Source of the DNA: Candidatus Pacearchaeota archaeon
Lineage (GTDB): Archaea; Nanobdellota; Nanobdellia; Pacearchaeales; GW2011-AR1
Length of the DNA: 64,000 bases
NCBI GenBank assembly: GCA_018221285.1
Contig: JAAOYJ010000003.1
Span: 151,030-215,029, forward strand
Reading direction: 5' to 3'
The translations under genes and the position numbers were made by a program. Numbering within the stretch: position 1 is the first letter of the stretch; each line of letters opens with the position of its first letter. Below, one piece after another: positions 17,651 through 27,738 of this stretch. The notes under the pieces are model-generated. The model was not told the origin of the DNA and ran no database searches. It saw nothing but the letters and a program-made list of their open reading frames with translations.

Positions 17651-18444
17651 TTTAACCTCTCCCCCAAATCTCTAATTGCATCTTCTGTGTAGATTGTTAA
17701 TCTTCCTGGAGAACCTTTTGCTAAATCAGTAACTCCGAGTTTGTTTACACTTACAACATCAAACGCACCAGTTTTTAATTTTTCCTTTTTACCTACGACA
17801 AAAAGTAATCCTGCAGTGCTTTTGTATTTCCTTCCTCTTCTCTTTCCCTTCCCTGCTCTTACAGACTTTTTCTTAACTCCTAGATCAAATAATTTCTCTC
17901 CAAGAACCTTCTTCAAACTTGAAATCAAATCCTTCGCCTTCAACCCCACCATCTTTGATTCAACAACCAATGGAAAATCTTTATCAAGTTTATCAATTGT
18001 ACCATATCTCTTCTCAACACTTTTCTTATCCGCGGTTGAACTCAAAGCAGATTTCAAAGCAAGCAACTTTTCTTTCTTATTCATCCCAAGTCTATTTAAC
18101 ATCGATAATATCTTTGGAGGATGCGCTCTTCGCCCCCCACGCGCACTCGGAATAGTCGCACCAATCCAATTAAACTGCGAACCTTTCCTAGTCATAATCT
18201 TTCTCGGAATTCTTGAAATACCTTTCTTATACTGGCTTTTCCAAACCCCTCTTCTATGCTTCAACTTCCCACTTGCAGAAGCCTGTTTCCCTGCAACAGG
18301 CGAAGGCGAATAAGGTTGCTGAATCTTCTGAGCCTCCAAAACCTTTGCAATAACATCATTCCTGACAGGCTCTGAAAAGCATTTAGGCAAATCAATTGTT
18401 CCTTTACTCTTTCCGTCGATTGTCAGTATTTTTGTTTTTGTCAT
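17647..18444 (-). CDS. rpl4: ribosomal protein uL4
   Basis: GKSKGTIDLPKCFSEPVRNDVIAKVLEAQKIQQPYSPSPVAGKQASASGKLKHRRGVWKSQYKKGISRIPRK. Confidence 0.96.
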   Translation of the reverse strand: MTKTKILTIDGKSKGTIDLPKCFSEPVRNDVIAKVLEAQKIQQPYSPSPVAGKQASASGKLKHRRGVWKSQYKKGISRIPRKIMTRKGSQFNWIGATIPSARGGRRAHPPKILSMLNRLGMNKKEKLLALKSALSSTADKKSVEKRYGTIDKLDKDFPLVVESKMVGLKAKDLISSLKKVLGEKLFDLGVKKKSVRAGKGKRRGRKYKSTAGLLFVVGKKEKLKTGAFDVVSVNKLGVTDLAKGSPGRLTIYTEDAIRDLGERLK

Positions 18445-18445
18445 T

Positions 18446-18703
18446 TTAGTTTCTTGCGTATAGAATCTCCATTCCTTCTTCCCATTCCCTAAATTTATCT
18501 TCAGATATAACCGAGACCCTTCCTTCTAATTTTTCCTCAATCCTTGGAAGTTTAGATTTACTTACAACTGCTATAGGTTCTTCCCGCCCTTTTATAAAAA
18601 CTTGGTACATCTCTCCGCCATTTACAGTTATCGTACCTGTTGGGCATCTACCACGATATTTTAATCCCAATGGAATAATTATATATTTATTTTTAAATTT
18701 CAT
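18446..18703 (-). CDS. hypothetical protein in ribosomal operon
   Basis: 85 aa, 4-nt overlap with uL3 stop. Confidence 0.6.
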   Translation of the reverse strand: MKFKNKYIIIPLGLKYRGRCPTGTITVNGGEMYQVFIKGREEPIAVVSKSKLPRIEEKLEGRVSVISEDKFREWEEGMEILYARN

Positions 18704-19686
18704 CGTATACCTCTCAACTCATAATTCCTTTTTTTAGTTTTTTTAGTTTCCCTCACAGGAGCCGTGATAAGTAATTGCCTTTTTGCAGGACCTTGAACAG
18801 AACCTTTAACAACAATATAATCTGTTTTCACATTTCCATAATTTTTAATGTTCGTGAATTTTCCATCAGCTTTTCCAATGTCAACCACATTATTATTATA
18901 AACAACTCTTGTAAACATTCCAAGTTGCCCTGCCATAGGAACTCTAAAAGTAACTCGCGCAGGATGCCACGGTCCAATCGAACCAGGCCTTCTCCTTCCC
19001 TTTTCTGATTTAGCTCTTTTAAGTTTAATCCCGAATCTCTTCACAGGACCTTGAAATCCCTGTCCTTTAGTCAAACCTCTCAAATCAACAAGTTGACCTT
19101 TCTCAAGAACATCTAAAACAGAAATCTCTTTCCCTAAATTCTCTTTAACAAACTTAATCTTATCTTCAATACTTCCAACTAACCCAATCTCACTCAAGTC
19201 AGGCTTTTTCTTCAACCCAGTTTGTTTAACAACAGAATAAAATATAATTTGAACATCATCATAGATCTTTGTGTCGGATTCGTCAGAAGACGATGCGGAC
19301 TGAGTTTTACGAGCGTCTATTATATCATCAACACTTTTCCCCTTTTTCTTAGGAACCTTAACCTTCCTCTTCAACTCCTTATCTAAATTCTCAGACAAAA
19401 CTTCGCTCATCACCTTATTATTTTTATAGAATCTCACAGAAAAAATCTTCATTGGAGGGCACTCAAGAATCGTCACTGGAATCGCCATGTCCTTTCCTTT
19501 AGTCATGGAATCAGAAGTATTATCTCTCACATGCGCAGACGCCATCCCAGCCTTATAACATATGAATCCCTTAATATTCTTTCCAGAATTAATTGCATTC
19601 CAGTTTACTCTAGGCAAAAACTTAGCAGCTCGCTTTCGAGGCCAAAACTGCAGACTTCCCTTTCTCGGAGATTTTCTTGTTGGCAT
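18700..19686 (-). CDS. rpl3: ribosomal protein uL3
   Basis: KSPRKGSLQFWPRKRAAKFLPRVNW...GLTKGQGFQGPVKRFGIKL. Confidence 0.96.
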   Translation of the reverse strand: MPTRKSPRKGSLQFWPRKRAAKFLPRVNWNAINSGKNIKGFICYKAGMASAHVRDNTSDSMTKGKDMAIPVTILECPPMKIFSVRFYKNNKVMSEVLSENLDKELKRKVKVPKKKGKSVDDIIDARKTQSASSSDESDTKIYDDVQIIFYSVVKQTGLKKKPDLSEIGLVGSIEDKIKFVKENLGKEISVLDVLEKGQLVDLRGLTKGQGFQGPVKRFGIKLKRAKSEKGRRRPGSIGPWHPARVTFRVPMAGQLGMFTRVVYNNNVVDIGKADGKFTNIKNYGNVKTDYIVVKGSVQGPAKRQLLITAPVRETKKTKKRNYELRGIR

Positions 19687-19693
19687 TTATCTT

Positions 19694-19710
19694 TAATCTA
19701 GCGAAGATTA
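19694..19710 (-). promoter_or_regulatory. small hairpin in uL3/S10-operon leader
   Basis: TAATCT-AGCGA-AGATTA immediately upstream of the uL3 start codon. Confidence 0.35.
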
Positions 19711-19813
19711 ACATTTTATATTACCCTGGATAAAATAATGAGAAAATAGTGCTATATAAGGGTTTCGGAGGATTTTCCAAAACATTTTTATTATCTAAAG
19801 AATTTTTTGGGAT

Positions 19814-20251
19814 ATGGTATTTAGTGAAAAGCATCGTGATTACACAATAACCGAACTTTATGATATAGAGAATCCTAATGCGGCTAAGGCAGCGAGGATT
19901 TTCAATGAAAAAGGTTTTTCTAATGAAGGAGGGAGAATAACGATAACTCGTCAGATAATTCTTGAGTGGTGGAAAGAAGAGGGTCTTAGAACAACTGCAC
20001 TAGGAAAAGGGGATAGTCATGGAGTTTCAGAAAGAGCATTTAAAGAAGTGTATAAGAGGCATGAAGGAAATACTAAAGAGATGCGGACTGATTTTAAGAA
20101 ATTAGGATTTAAAATAAAAGAAATTTCTATTAAACGTAGATGTTGGATGTATAGATTAGATTATGTTAGAAACAAGAACCAAAAAAATTCTATCGATAAA
20201 AGTGTCAAAGAAGAATCTGAAAGAATATCTTATCAAAATAAAGAAGATTAA
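19814..20251 (+). CDS. putative helix-turn-helix protein, paralog A
   Basis: Shared pattern ITxxxILxWWxEGxL...KGxxHGxSExxF with the next gene. Confidence 0.55.
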   Translation: MVFSEKHRDYTITELYDIENPNAAKAARIFNEKGFSNEGGRITITRQIILEWWKEEGLRTTALGKGDSHGVSERAFKEVYKRHEGNTKEMRTDFKKLGFKIKEISIKRRCWMYRLDYVRNKNQKNSIDKSVKEESERISYQNKED

Positions 20252-20343
20252 TCATCGAATTGGGAATATGAAAATATGGCAGAGGTTATTGAGGGTTTTT
20301 TCTAAGCCCAAAACATTTTTATTCTCGTTGTTTTGTTAAGTAT

Positions 20344-20685
20344 ATGACATTTAAAGGGTTGCATACATCTTATGTAGTAGGAGGCCTTTATGTTGAAAGC
20401 AGAGGTAATGCCTCAGATGCAGTTAAAATTTTCAATAAACTTTATTCCACGCGGACACCAAGAATAACTATTTCAGCTACAACAATTCTTAGATGGTGGA
20501 GGGAGGGAGATCTTAAAATAAGGCCTCCAAACAAAGGATATACTCACGGAATTTCTGAAAACGAATTTAGAAAGATTCATAATCTATGTGATAAAGGTAA
20601 TGTTGAGAAAATTATAGAATCCACAGGGCTTAAGAGAAAAAAGGTTAACAACAAATGTCGTAGATATGGTCTGGATTATTTTTAA
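20344..20685 (+). CDS. putative helix-turn-helix protein, paralog B
   Basis: Paralog of the 19814 ORF; similar promoter region CCAAAACATTTTTATT. Confidence 0.55.
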   Translation: MTFKGLHTSYVVGGLYVESRGNASDAVKIFNKLYSTRTPRITISATTILRWWREGDLKIRPPNKGYTHGISENEFRKIHNLCDKGNVEKIIESTGLKRKKVNNKCRRYGLDYF

Positions 20686-20843
20686 AGCCAATTAATTACT
20701 TCATCAGGAAAATATTCATTAACATCTAATCTTGGAAGATCTCCAAATATATCTTCATAAGAACCTGTTTTATTATCATAACGACATGATAACACTGCTA
20801 AACTATATTTGTTAAATAGAGTATCTGTTTCTTCAAGATCCAT
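20682..20843 (-). CDS. small hypothetical protein (not in ORF track)
   Basis: Read by eye: MDLEETDTLFNKYSLAVLSCRYDNKTGSYEDIFGDLPRLDVNEYFPDEVINWL. Confidence 0.4.
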   Translation of the reverse strand: MDLEETDTLFNKYSLAVLSCRYDNKTGSYEDIFGDLPRLDVNEYFPDEVINWL

Positions 20844-20877
20844 ATTATTATTAGAAATCTACTTTATTTAAAGATTG

Positions 20878-21591
20878 TTATGCTTCGAAAGGTATTTCCC
20901 TTTTTATCTCTTCCCCATCTATCTCTCCTATTCTTACAATCCTTCCCTTTCTCCTCGACTCTTCTCTGATTCTCGCAAAATCATCACTATCCTTCAATTC
21001 ATCTGGGATAACCATGCCCTCAATAAAAAAAGTATGATTGATCTCTGCTTTCTTAAAATCTGGTTTCTCAAAAACAAAATTTTCTGCAATCCTTTTATCA
21101 TCTGTCCTTAATGTGCAAAAATCCGCCTTAGCTTTTTTATCTCCTTTCCCAGGCTTACCAGACTTGGGAGCCTTCGGCTTTATCTTCAACTTTGTCTCAC
21201 CAGCTTCGAAAGTCAAAGCAAAAAACGTCTTAGGAAACTTATCAAGCAATCCAACAATCTCGCTGCCAGACATTTCCTTATCAATTAAATATCTTTTAAC
21301 TCCTTGAAATTGTTTCTTATCCTTGAAATCCAACTCTCCTGTTAAATCATTCGTAGAAACAATCGCACCTTTCACATTTGTTTTTCCTTCACCAAGCTTC
21401 TTAGCAACAACACGAACCAACCCATTTGCAAACTCTGCCGAAGTCTTAACAGAATATCTTCCTTTAGCCATGCTTTTAGCCTCAATCAAGGCCCTATCTC
21501 TAAACTCTCCTTTACTAAATTTCTGAAACTGCAAATGAACACTCTCGTCAACATTTCCATCAACAATCTTTTTTATAAAATTCATGAACAT
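20878..21591 (-). CDS. hypothetical protein
   Basis: 237 aa with a Lys/Gly-rich linker; no recognised family. Confidence 0.6.
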   Translation of the reverse strand: MFMNFIKKIVDGNVDESVHLQFQKFSKGEFRDRALIEAKSMAKGRYSVKTSAEFANGLVRVVAKKLGEGKTNVKGAIVSTNDLTGELDFKDKKQFQGVKRYLIDKEMSGSEIVGLLDKFPKTFFALTFEAGETKLKIKPKAPKSGKPGKGDKKAKADFCTLRTDDKRIAENFVFEKPDFKKAEINHTFFIEGMVIPDELKDSDDFARIREESRRKGRIVRIGEIDGEEIKREIPFEA

Positions 21592-21669
21592 TAATGTTTG
21601 ATTTTACTTTTAAACCTTTTTATAAAATAACAAACATTTTTAAAATTAAACTACCTCTTACAAGTAACA

Positions 21670-22697
21670 TGGATGATATTTTATTTAGAAAACTTATGAC
21701 CACGATTATTTTGGCTTTTCTTGTAGTTCTATCTTTCTTTTTACTAAGGCCTATTTTGCTCTCAATAATTATCGCACTTATATTAGCTTTTGTTTTCACC
21801 CCTATTTACTGTTGGGTGCTCAAAAAAGTAAAATCAGAAAATCTTGCAGCTGCACTAGTTTGCATTTTTTTAGCATTGTTAATCATTCTTCCAATGTGGT
21901 TTTTAACACCAATTTTAATTGATCAATCCTTTAAAGTTTTCCTAGCTTCTCAGCAAGTAGATTTTGTAACCCCTCTAAAAACAATATTCCCAGACCTTTT
22001 TGCTTCAGACGCATTCTCTGCAGAGATTGGGTCAGTCCTCCAGTCTTTCGTAACCAGAGTAACAAATACTTTAGTAAATTCTTTCTCAAGTCTTATACTC
22101 AATTTTCCAACGTTGTTTTTACAATTTTTAGTAGTGTTTTTCACATTTTTCTTTGTTTTGAGAGATAGAGAAAGCCTTGTTTCATATATACAAAGTTTAC
22201 TCCCATTCTCTAAAGATATTGAAGATAAATTATTCGAGTCATCAAAAGATATCACAGTTTCAGTTATTTATGGACAAGTAATTGTAGGAGTGCTTCAAGG
22301 CCTTGCTGTGGGGGTTGGATTTTTTATATTCAAAGTTCCCAATGCATTGTTCCTTACATTGCTTGCTTGTCTTGCAGGAATTTTCCCAATCATTGGAACA
22401 ACAATTGTCTGGGCACCTGTTGTGATTTATTTACTTATCGCAGGAAACGCTTTCCCAGCGATTGGGATCGTAGTATTTGGGATTATTTCTTCAGGAGTAG
22501 ATAATTTAGTCAGGCCGATAATCGTAGCAAAAAGAGCTCGTATGCATTCAGCACTAATATTGATTGGAATGATTGGAGGTTTATTCTTATTTGGAATTTT
22601 GGGATTCATACTAGGCCCATTAATTCTAGCTTACTTACTAATCATCCTAGAAATCTATAGAGATAAAAAATCTCCAGGACTTTTCATAAAACATTAG
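21670..22697 (+). CDS. AI-2E family (PerM-like) transporter
   Basis: Multi-TM; GQVIVGVLQGLAVGVGFFIFKVPNALFLTLLACLAGIFPIIGTTIVWAP signature; start taken at MDDIL. Confidence 0.85.
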
Positions 22698-22739
22698 ATA
22701 TAAAAATCATTTTTTCTAATTATAATTAAGAGGTGTGAA

Positions 22740-24221
22740 ATGAGATTAAAAACCAAATTTCTTGATTGGTCAACAGGCTTTCCTGTGGCGATGCTGAATC
22801 AGAAAACAGCAGACAAACTTGGAGTGAATACTGGAGACAGGATTACTATCCATGTTTCTTTAAAAGAGCCAAGAGAAGTTTCTACTATTACTAATACTAC
22901 TACTAAACTAGTTGGTGTTGGAGAAGTTGCATTATCCTCTGAGCTCCGGAAACAACTTGGATTGAAAATTAAGAGAAAGGTTGAGATTAATCTTTCTCCA
23001 ACTCCAAAGAGCCTAAATTTCATAAAAAAGAAATTGAACAAGGAACCACTTTCTCAAGCAGAGATAAACGAAATTATTAAAGACATCGTGAACAACTCTC
23101 TCTACGAATCAGAGATTGCACTTTTTATATCTGCGATGTATAAACAGGGAATGAGCACTAAAGAGACAATATATTTGACAAAAGCAATATTAAATTCAGG
23201 GAATAGGCTTGGCTTAAAGAACAAATTTATTGCAGATAAACATGGAATAGGAGGAATTCCAGGAAATCGGACAACTCCAATAATTGTTTCAATATGTGCG
23301 GCAGGAGGATTGATTATGCCCAAATCTTCTTCAAGAGCTATAACAAGCGCAGCAGGAACTGCAGATGTCATGGAAACTATAACTAACATAGAATTCTCAA
23401 TGAGCGACTTAAAAAAAATTGTCAAAAAAACAAACGCTTGTTTGGTTTGGGGAGGGGCTCTTGGAATGGTTCCTGCAGATTCAAAAATAATTCGTATAGA
23501 AAAGATGTTAAAAATAGATCCTGAAGCACAGTTATTAGCCTCGATAATGGCAAAAAAACTTGCAGTCGGAAGCAAGTACATTGTGATAGGAATTCCTTAT
23601 GGAAAAACAGCGAAGGTCAACAAGGTAGGGGCATTGAAATTGAAAAAGAAGTTTGAATACCTTGGAAAATATTTTAATCGGAAATTGAAAGTCATTATGA
23701 CAAAAGAAGAAGGTCCGATTGGAAATAGTGTTGGGCCTGCTCTGGAATTAAGAGATGTTATTAGAGTTTTGGACCCAGAGAAAGAGGGTCCAAAATATTT
23801 AGAAGAAAAATCTTTGCTTTTTGCAGGACAGCTTTTGGAAATGACTGGAAAAGCAAAAAAAAGAAAAGGAATAAAATTGGCAAAAGAAATCCTCTCTTCT
23901 GGAAAAGCATTCAAAAAGTTTGAACAAATCATCAAAGCTCAGGGAGGGAAGATGATTGAAATCAAACCTGCAAAATATAGAAAAAACATTTTAGCAAAAA
24001 AACCATGCAAGATTTATGAAATGCATAACAAAAAGATAAACTCTCTTGCAAGAGTTGTTGGTTGCCCTACAGACAAATTCGCAGGACTTTACTTTCATAA
24101 AAAGAAAGGAGATAAGATAAAAAAAGGAGAGAAAATCCTGACAATTTACGCAGAATCAAGATCTCGCCTAAACCAAGCTGTTAAGTTCTTCAAGAAAGAG
24201 AAACCGATAAGAATCAGATAA
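22740..24221 (+). CDS. deoA: AMP phosphorylase / thymidine phosphorylase family
   Basis: DKHGIGGIPGNRTTPIIVSICAAGGLIMPKSSSRAITSAAGTADVMETI; archaeal N-terminal extension as in AMP phosphorylases. Confidence 0.9.
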   Translation: MRLKTKFLDWSTGFPVAMLNQKTADKLGVNTGDRITIHVSLKEPREVSTITNTTTKLVGVGEVALSSELRKQLGLKIKRKVEINLSPTPKSLNFIKKKLNKEPLSQAEINEIIKDIVNNSLYESEIALFISAMYKQGMSTKETIYLTKAILNSGNRLGLKNKFIADKHGIGGIPGNRTTPIIVSICAAGGLIMPKSSSRAITSAAGTADVMETITNIEFSMSDLKKIVKKTNACLVWGGALGMVPADSKIIRIEKMLKIDPEAQLLASIMAKKLAVGSKYIVIGIPYGKTAKVNKVGALKLKKKFEYLGKYFNRKLKVIMTKEEGPIGNSVGPALELRDVIRVLDPEKEGPKYLEEKSLLFAGQLLEMTGKAKKRKGIKLAKEILSSGKAFKKFEQIIKAQGGKMIEIKPAKYRKNILAKKPCKIYEMHNKKINSLARVVGCPTDKFAGLYFHKKKGDKIKKGEKILTIYAESRSRLNQAVKFFKKEKPIRIR

Positions 24222-24261
24222 TCACAACAAAAAATTTAAACCTTTATTTTCTATTCTTTTT

Positions 24262-24531
24262 ATGTCAAGACAAGATGATAGAAAGAATATTGTGAATTAT
24301 TTTAAGAAGAACCTGAAAAAAGGATACACCCTTGATGCACTTAGGATAGCGCTTCTTAATCAAGGATATTTAAAGGTTCTTATTGAAAGAGCAGTTGAGC
24401 AAGCCACAAGCGAACTTTCCAAGGCAGCACCTGTCCTCAAAGAGAAACCAGTAATTAAGTATGAAATCATCGACGAATATGATAATCCTGTTACAATAAA
24501 GAAGTCTTGGTGGAAAAGGGTTTTTGGATAA
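24262..24531 (+). CDS. hypothetical protein
   Basis: 89 aa helical ORF following AMP phosphorylase. Confidence 0.5.
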   Translation: MSRQDDRKNIVNYFKKNLKKGYTLDALRIALLNQGYLKVLIERAVEQATSELSKAAPVLKEKPVIKYEIIDEYDNPVTIKKSWWKRVFG

Positions 24532-24573
24532 ACAAAAACCTTTAAAACATTCTAATTAATTCTAATATCATAA

Positions 24574-24654
24574 GCCTCCGTCGCATAATGGTATTGCATC
24601 CGGCTTGAGACCGGAGCCCTTCGGGGCATCCCCGTTCGATTCGGGGCGGGGGCG
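24574..24654 (+). tRNA. tRNA-Ser(TGA)
   Basis: Acceptor GCCTCCG/CGGGGGC, anticodon arm TCCGG-CTTGAGA-CCGGA, long variable arm GCCC-TTC-GGGGC, T-arm CCCCG-TTCGATT-CGGGG. Confidence 0.9.
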
Positions 24655-24675
24655 TTTCATGGAACCGGGCCTAAA

Positions 24676-25137
24676 ATGAATAAAAAAAGAGTAATCATAA
24701 TCACAATAATCTTGATAATCATATCAGTTTTCCTTTTCAACAAATTTTCTACAACTGGCAAGAGCGTAACTACTCAACAAGTTGAGATTGTTCCATTGAG
24801 TTCTGCAGAGAAAGCCAAGGTTCAACAAGTTTTATCCACAAGCGAATTTGTAAAAGATGTACCTAAAAAAGAAAGCATCTCATTGAGGTTTTATGATTTT
24901 GAAAGTAATCAAAGAATATGGCAGGATGGTTTTCTAATTGGAACTAACCAAGAACCCGCAGTCAATCTAATATTGCACTCTAAATATATTTCTGAGCTGA
25001 ACAATGATAATCTGTGCGAAGTAATAAAGAAGGCAAACCAAGACGGAGACCTTGGATTTCAAAGCGAGTTTAGTAAACCAAGACTTCTTCTCAAATACGC
25101 TGGAATGTTAAAACATAGAAAGTGTTTTGGGTTTTAA
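24676..25137 (+). CDS. hypothetical membrane-anchored protein
   Basis: N-terminal TM then soluble domain. Confidence 0.5.
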   Translation: MNKKRVIIITIILIIISVFLFNKFSTTGKSVTTQQVEIVPLSSAEKAKVQQVLSTSEFVKDVPKKESISLRFYDFESNQRIWQDGFLIGTNQEPAVNLILHSKYISELNNDNLCEVIKKANQDGDLGFQSEFSKPRLLLKYAGMLKHRKCFGF

Positions 25138-25688
25138 CATTTTAATTTCCAAGAGAAATCGTCAAAGACTAATGTTTCTTCAAATCCACTTAATTTCTCT
25201 AACCCTTTCGAATCAAAATTTTTAGCAAGAGTGATATGGGGTTTTGATGTAAAATAAATTCTTTGCTCTTCTTTTGAGTCCACTAAACGTACTTTTGCAA
25301 TATCTAATTTTGGGTCATATTCTTTTATAACAACAAGTGATTTTTCAATCATCTCCCCCCTCCCTTCTTTTAAATCATCCCACCCTTTTATGGATTGTCT
25401 AACCCCCTCTCTTCGTATCCCATGTCTTAATAAAGTTCTAGTCTCATTCGAATATTTTAAAACAAGGGAAGTACTAAAAATATCAAAGGAGTAAGGAGGA
25501 GAAATTTCTAAAGGAAGACAGCCCCCCATTTTTTTCAGCATTTCCTTTTGTTTGCAGATAGGTGTCAATGAATACCAAAGAGTAGAATAAAATTCCTTTC
25601 TTCTATTTGGCACACCTTCACGTTCTAAATAATCTCTAATGGCTTCTTGGCTTCGCGAATTTGCAATTAATTTTATGACCGTTGGCAT
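25134..25688 (-). CDS. hypothetical, possible 2H phosphoesterase-like fold
   Basis: C-terminal KPHITLAK matches one HxTL half-motif; the first motif is weak (YSTL). Confidence 0.35.
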   Translation of the reverse strand: MPTVIKLIANSRSQEAIRDYLEREGVPNRRKEFYSTLWYSLTPICKQKEMLKKMGGCLPLEISPPYSFDIFSTSLVLKYSNETRTLLRHGIRREGVRQSIKGWDDLKEGRGEMIEKSLVVIKEYDPKLDIAKVRLVDSKEEQRIYFTSKPHITLAKNFDSKGLEKLSGFEETLVFDDFSWKLKC

Positions 25689-25786
25689 AAACTGTTTCTT
25701 TGTTTTTCATTTAAATATTTTTCTCTTAATGATTATAAATTCTAATCTATATCCTCTAAACTATATATTCCAATATATATGTTGTA

Positions 25787-27706
25787 CTATACACTTTCAA
25801 ACGCTTCCAACACCCTTATATCTGGGCTCAAAACATAAACATGGTCTTCCTTGAATCTTAATCCACGATATATCTTTTGCCACAGTTCTCGTCGTGCTTT
25901 GTCTTTGTAAAAATCCCAATAATGTTGTGGTTTTGTTTTGTTTAAAATTTTCCAAAAGGCTTCCTGCACATTTGGGTTAGGATACTTTGTAAAAATAATG
26001 CTATTGCACTGCTCCCCAGGAAAATCAATTCCACGCGAAGCACGTGTAGAGAAAAGAACATCAACTTGTCCTTTCTTGAACTTTTCAATCAACCTCCCAG
26101 TATTATCCTCGCTCTGAAGTTCTCTTAACTTCTCACGACTAATTAAGTTATCAACATCATACTTTTCAAGTTCATCTTCTGTTGGTAAATCAATAAAAGC
26201 ATTTATATGAACCAACACTGGTTTCGGAGCAACCTCAACACTTTTACTTAGGGCCTTGAGATATTTTCCTCTATTTTCTTTTCCCAATTTAGAATATCTA
26301 CAATCCAACTCTAACCCTGTTCTTTTAACCTCAATTCGTCCTTGCTGCTCTGTCTCAGCCTCGATAATTTTAAAATCCTCCAATCCAAAAACATTTTTCA
26401 AAACAATGTCTGAATGAAGCGTCCCAGACATCAAAACAATTAACTTGTTCTTATCAACCATTTCTTTAAACCTCTTCGCAAGATTGGTCGTCACAATATT
26501 CGCTATAATACTTTCATCCTTCTTGGTAAATGTAATATAACTCTCATCAAAAAACTCCCCAAAAATCATCGCAGTTTCCTCAACACTAAAAAGATAACTT
26601 TCCTCATCAACCTCGTCAAGAAACTCAGACTTATATAAAAAAATCTTAAGCAAATCATAAATTCCTGTTTCTCTCAGCGGAATTATCTCAGAATCAACAG
26701 CATTCCTAACCCTTTGGTTTCTTTTTATCTGTTTTAAAATCGAACTCACCTCTTCTATTATCTTTCCAACATTTTCATCATTACTAAAAACATTAATCAA
26801 CGCATTTTGCAACCGGTCAAGATTGATTGTTCTTTGGTTCGAGAAACTATCCAAGAACTCATCACACTCGTCAATAATCTCAACCTCTGTCTCAGGTTTC
26901 CTATTCAACAAAGATTCTAACTTATATTTCATAGAGTTAAAGACGATCACATCAGAGTCAACAAACGAGTTAAACTGCTCATAGAATTTACAACCGGGCC
27001 TTCTTTGGTAAAAAACAAATTCAGTACCCTCAAGACCAACATATTTTTTTTGGATAGCATTTACAAAACTCTTTCCTCCAGGCTCGTACTTCGACGGAAT
27101 CGCAGGACTCCAATAAGGACACGCCGCAGCAATAGACATCCTCTTCACATCTCTCACAGTCTGAAAATTCTTATGATTAACATCCTTATTTTGCCTGAGA
27201 TAACTTTTAATCTTTCCAGAATTCTTCTCTTTAATCTCAATCTTACAAGGAAGGTCTTTCCTATTGGCAGAAATATCATCATCAATCTTCTTCTCTCTCT
27301 GACCTGCAAAAATATCATGAAGCTTTGAATCAATCTCTCTCTTAACTTTGGGAATCGCTCCTTTATCCCCGATAAACTTACATTTATGATTCTGCCGACC
27401 TGTGATAACACTAATCTTCAACTTCTTACCATTTTTATCTAGAATATGTTTTTCACTTCCATAATCTTTCTCATATTGTGCCTGCAAGTTTTTTATCGGA
27501 ACCACAACAGAAGTTTTCCCAAGCTCTTTTGCAATATTCAATGCAATCGCACTCTTCCCAGTCCCACAAATTCCATGAATAAAAATAACCTTTTGCCCTT
27601 CTTCAACAGCTTTGAGAACCTCTTTCACAACATCTTGCTGAGTCTTCTGATTCGAAAAACACAACGGTTCAAGAAACTCATCACCTTGATACAACGACCA
27701 TGCCAT
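25787..27706 (-). CDS. Rad3/XPD/DinG-like ATP-dependent helicase
   Basis: Walker A GICGTGKSA, DECD box, VLMSGTLHSD, STRASRGIDFPGEQCNSIIFTKYPNPN, Cys cluster compatible with FeS. Confidence 0.85.
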   Translation of the reverse strand: MAWSLYQGDEFLEPLCFSNQKTQQDVVKEVLKAVEEGQKVIFIHGICGTGKSAIALNIAKELGKTSVVVPIKNLQAQYEKDYGSEKHILDKNGKKLKISVITGRQNHKCKFIGDKGAIPKVKREIDSKLHDIFAGQREKKIDDDISANRKDLPCKIEIKEKNSGKIKSYLRQNKDVNHKNFQTVRDVKRMSIAAACPYWSPAIPSKYEPGGKSFVNAIQKKYVGLEGTEFVFYQRRPGCKFYEQFNSFVDSDVIVFNSMKYKLESLLNRKPETEVEIIDECDEFLDSFSNQRTINLDRLQNALINVFSNDENVGKIIEEVSSILKQIKRNQRVRNAVDSEIIPLRETGIYDLLKIFLYKSEFLDEVDEESYLFSVEETAMIFGEFFDESYITFTKKDESIIANIVTTNLAKRFKEMVDKNKLIVLMSGTLHSDIVLKNVFGLEDFKIIEAETEQQGRIEVKRTGLELDCRYSKLGKENRGKYLKALSKSVEVAPKPVLVHINAFIDLPTEDELEKYDVDNLISREKLRELQSEDNTGRLIEKFKKGQVDVLFSTRASRGIDFPGEQCNSIIFTKYPNPNVQEAFWKILNKTKPQHYWDFYKDKARRELWQKIYRGLRFKEDHVYVLSPDIRVLEAFESV

Positions 27707-27738
27707 GATTTAGAAAAATATGAAGGAGTTATAAATTT

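Noticed and set aside
24616-24650. GC-rich cttcggggc / ccccg hairpins resembling the palindromic repeats
   Set aside because: They are the variable arm and T-arm of tRNA-Ser(TGA).
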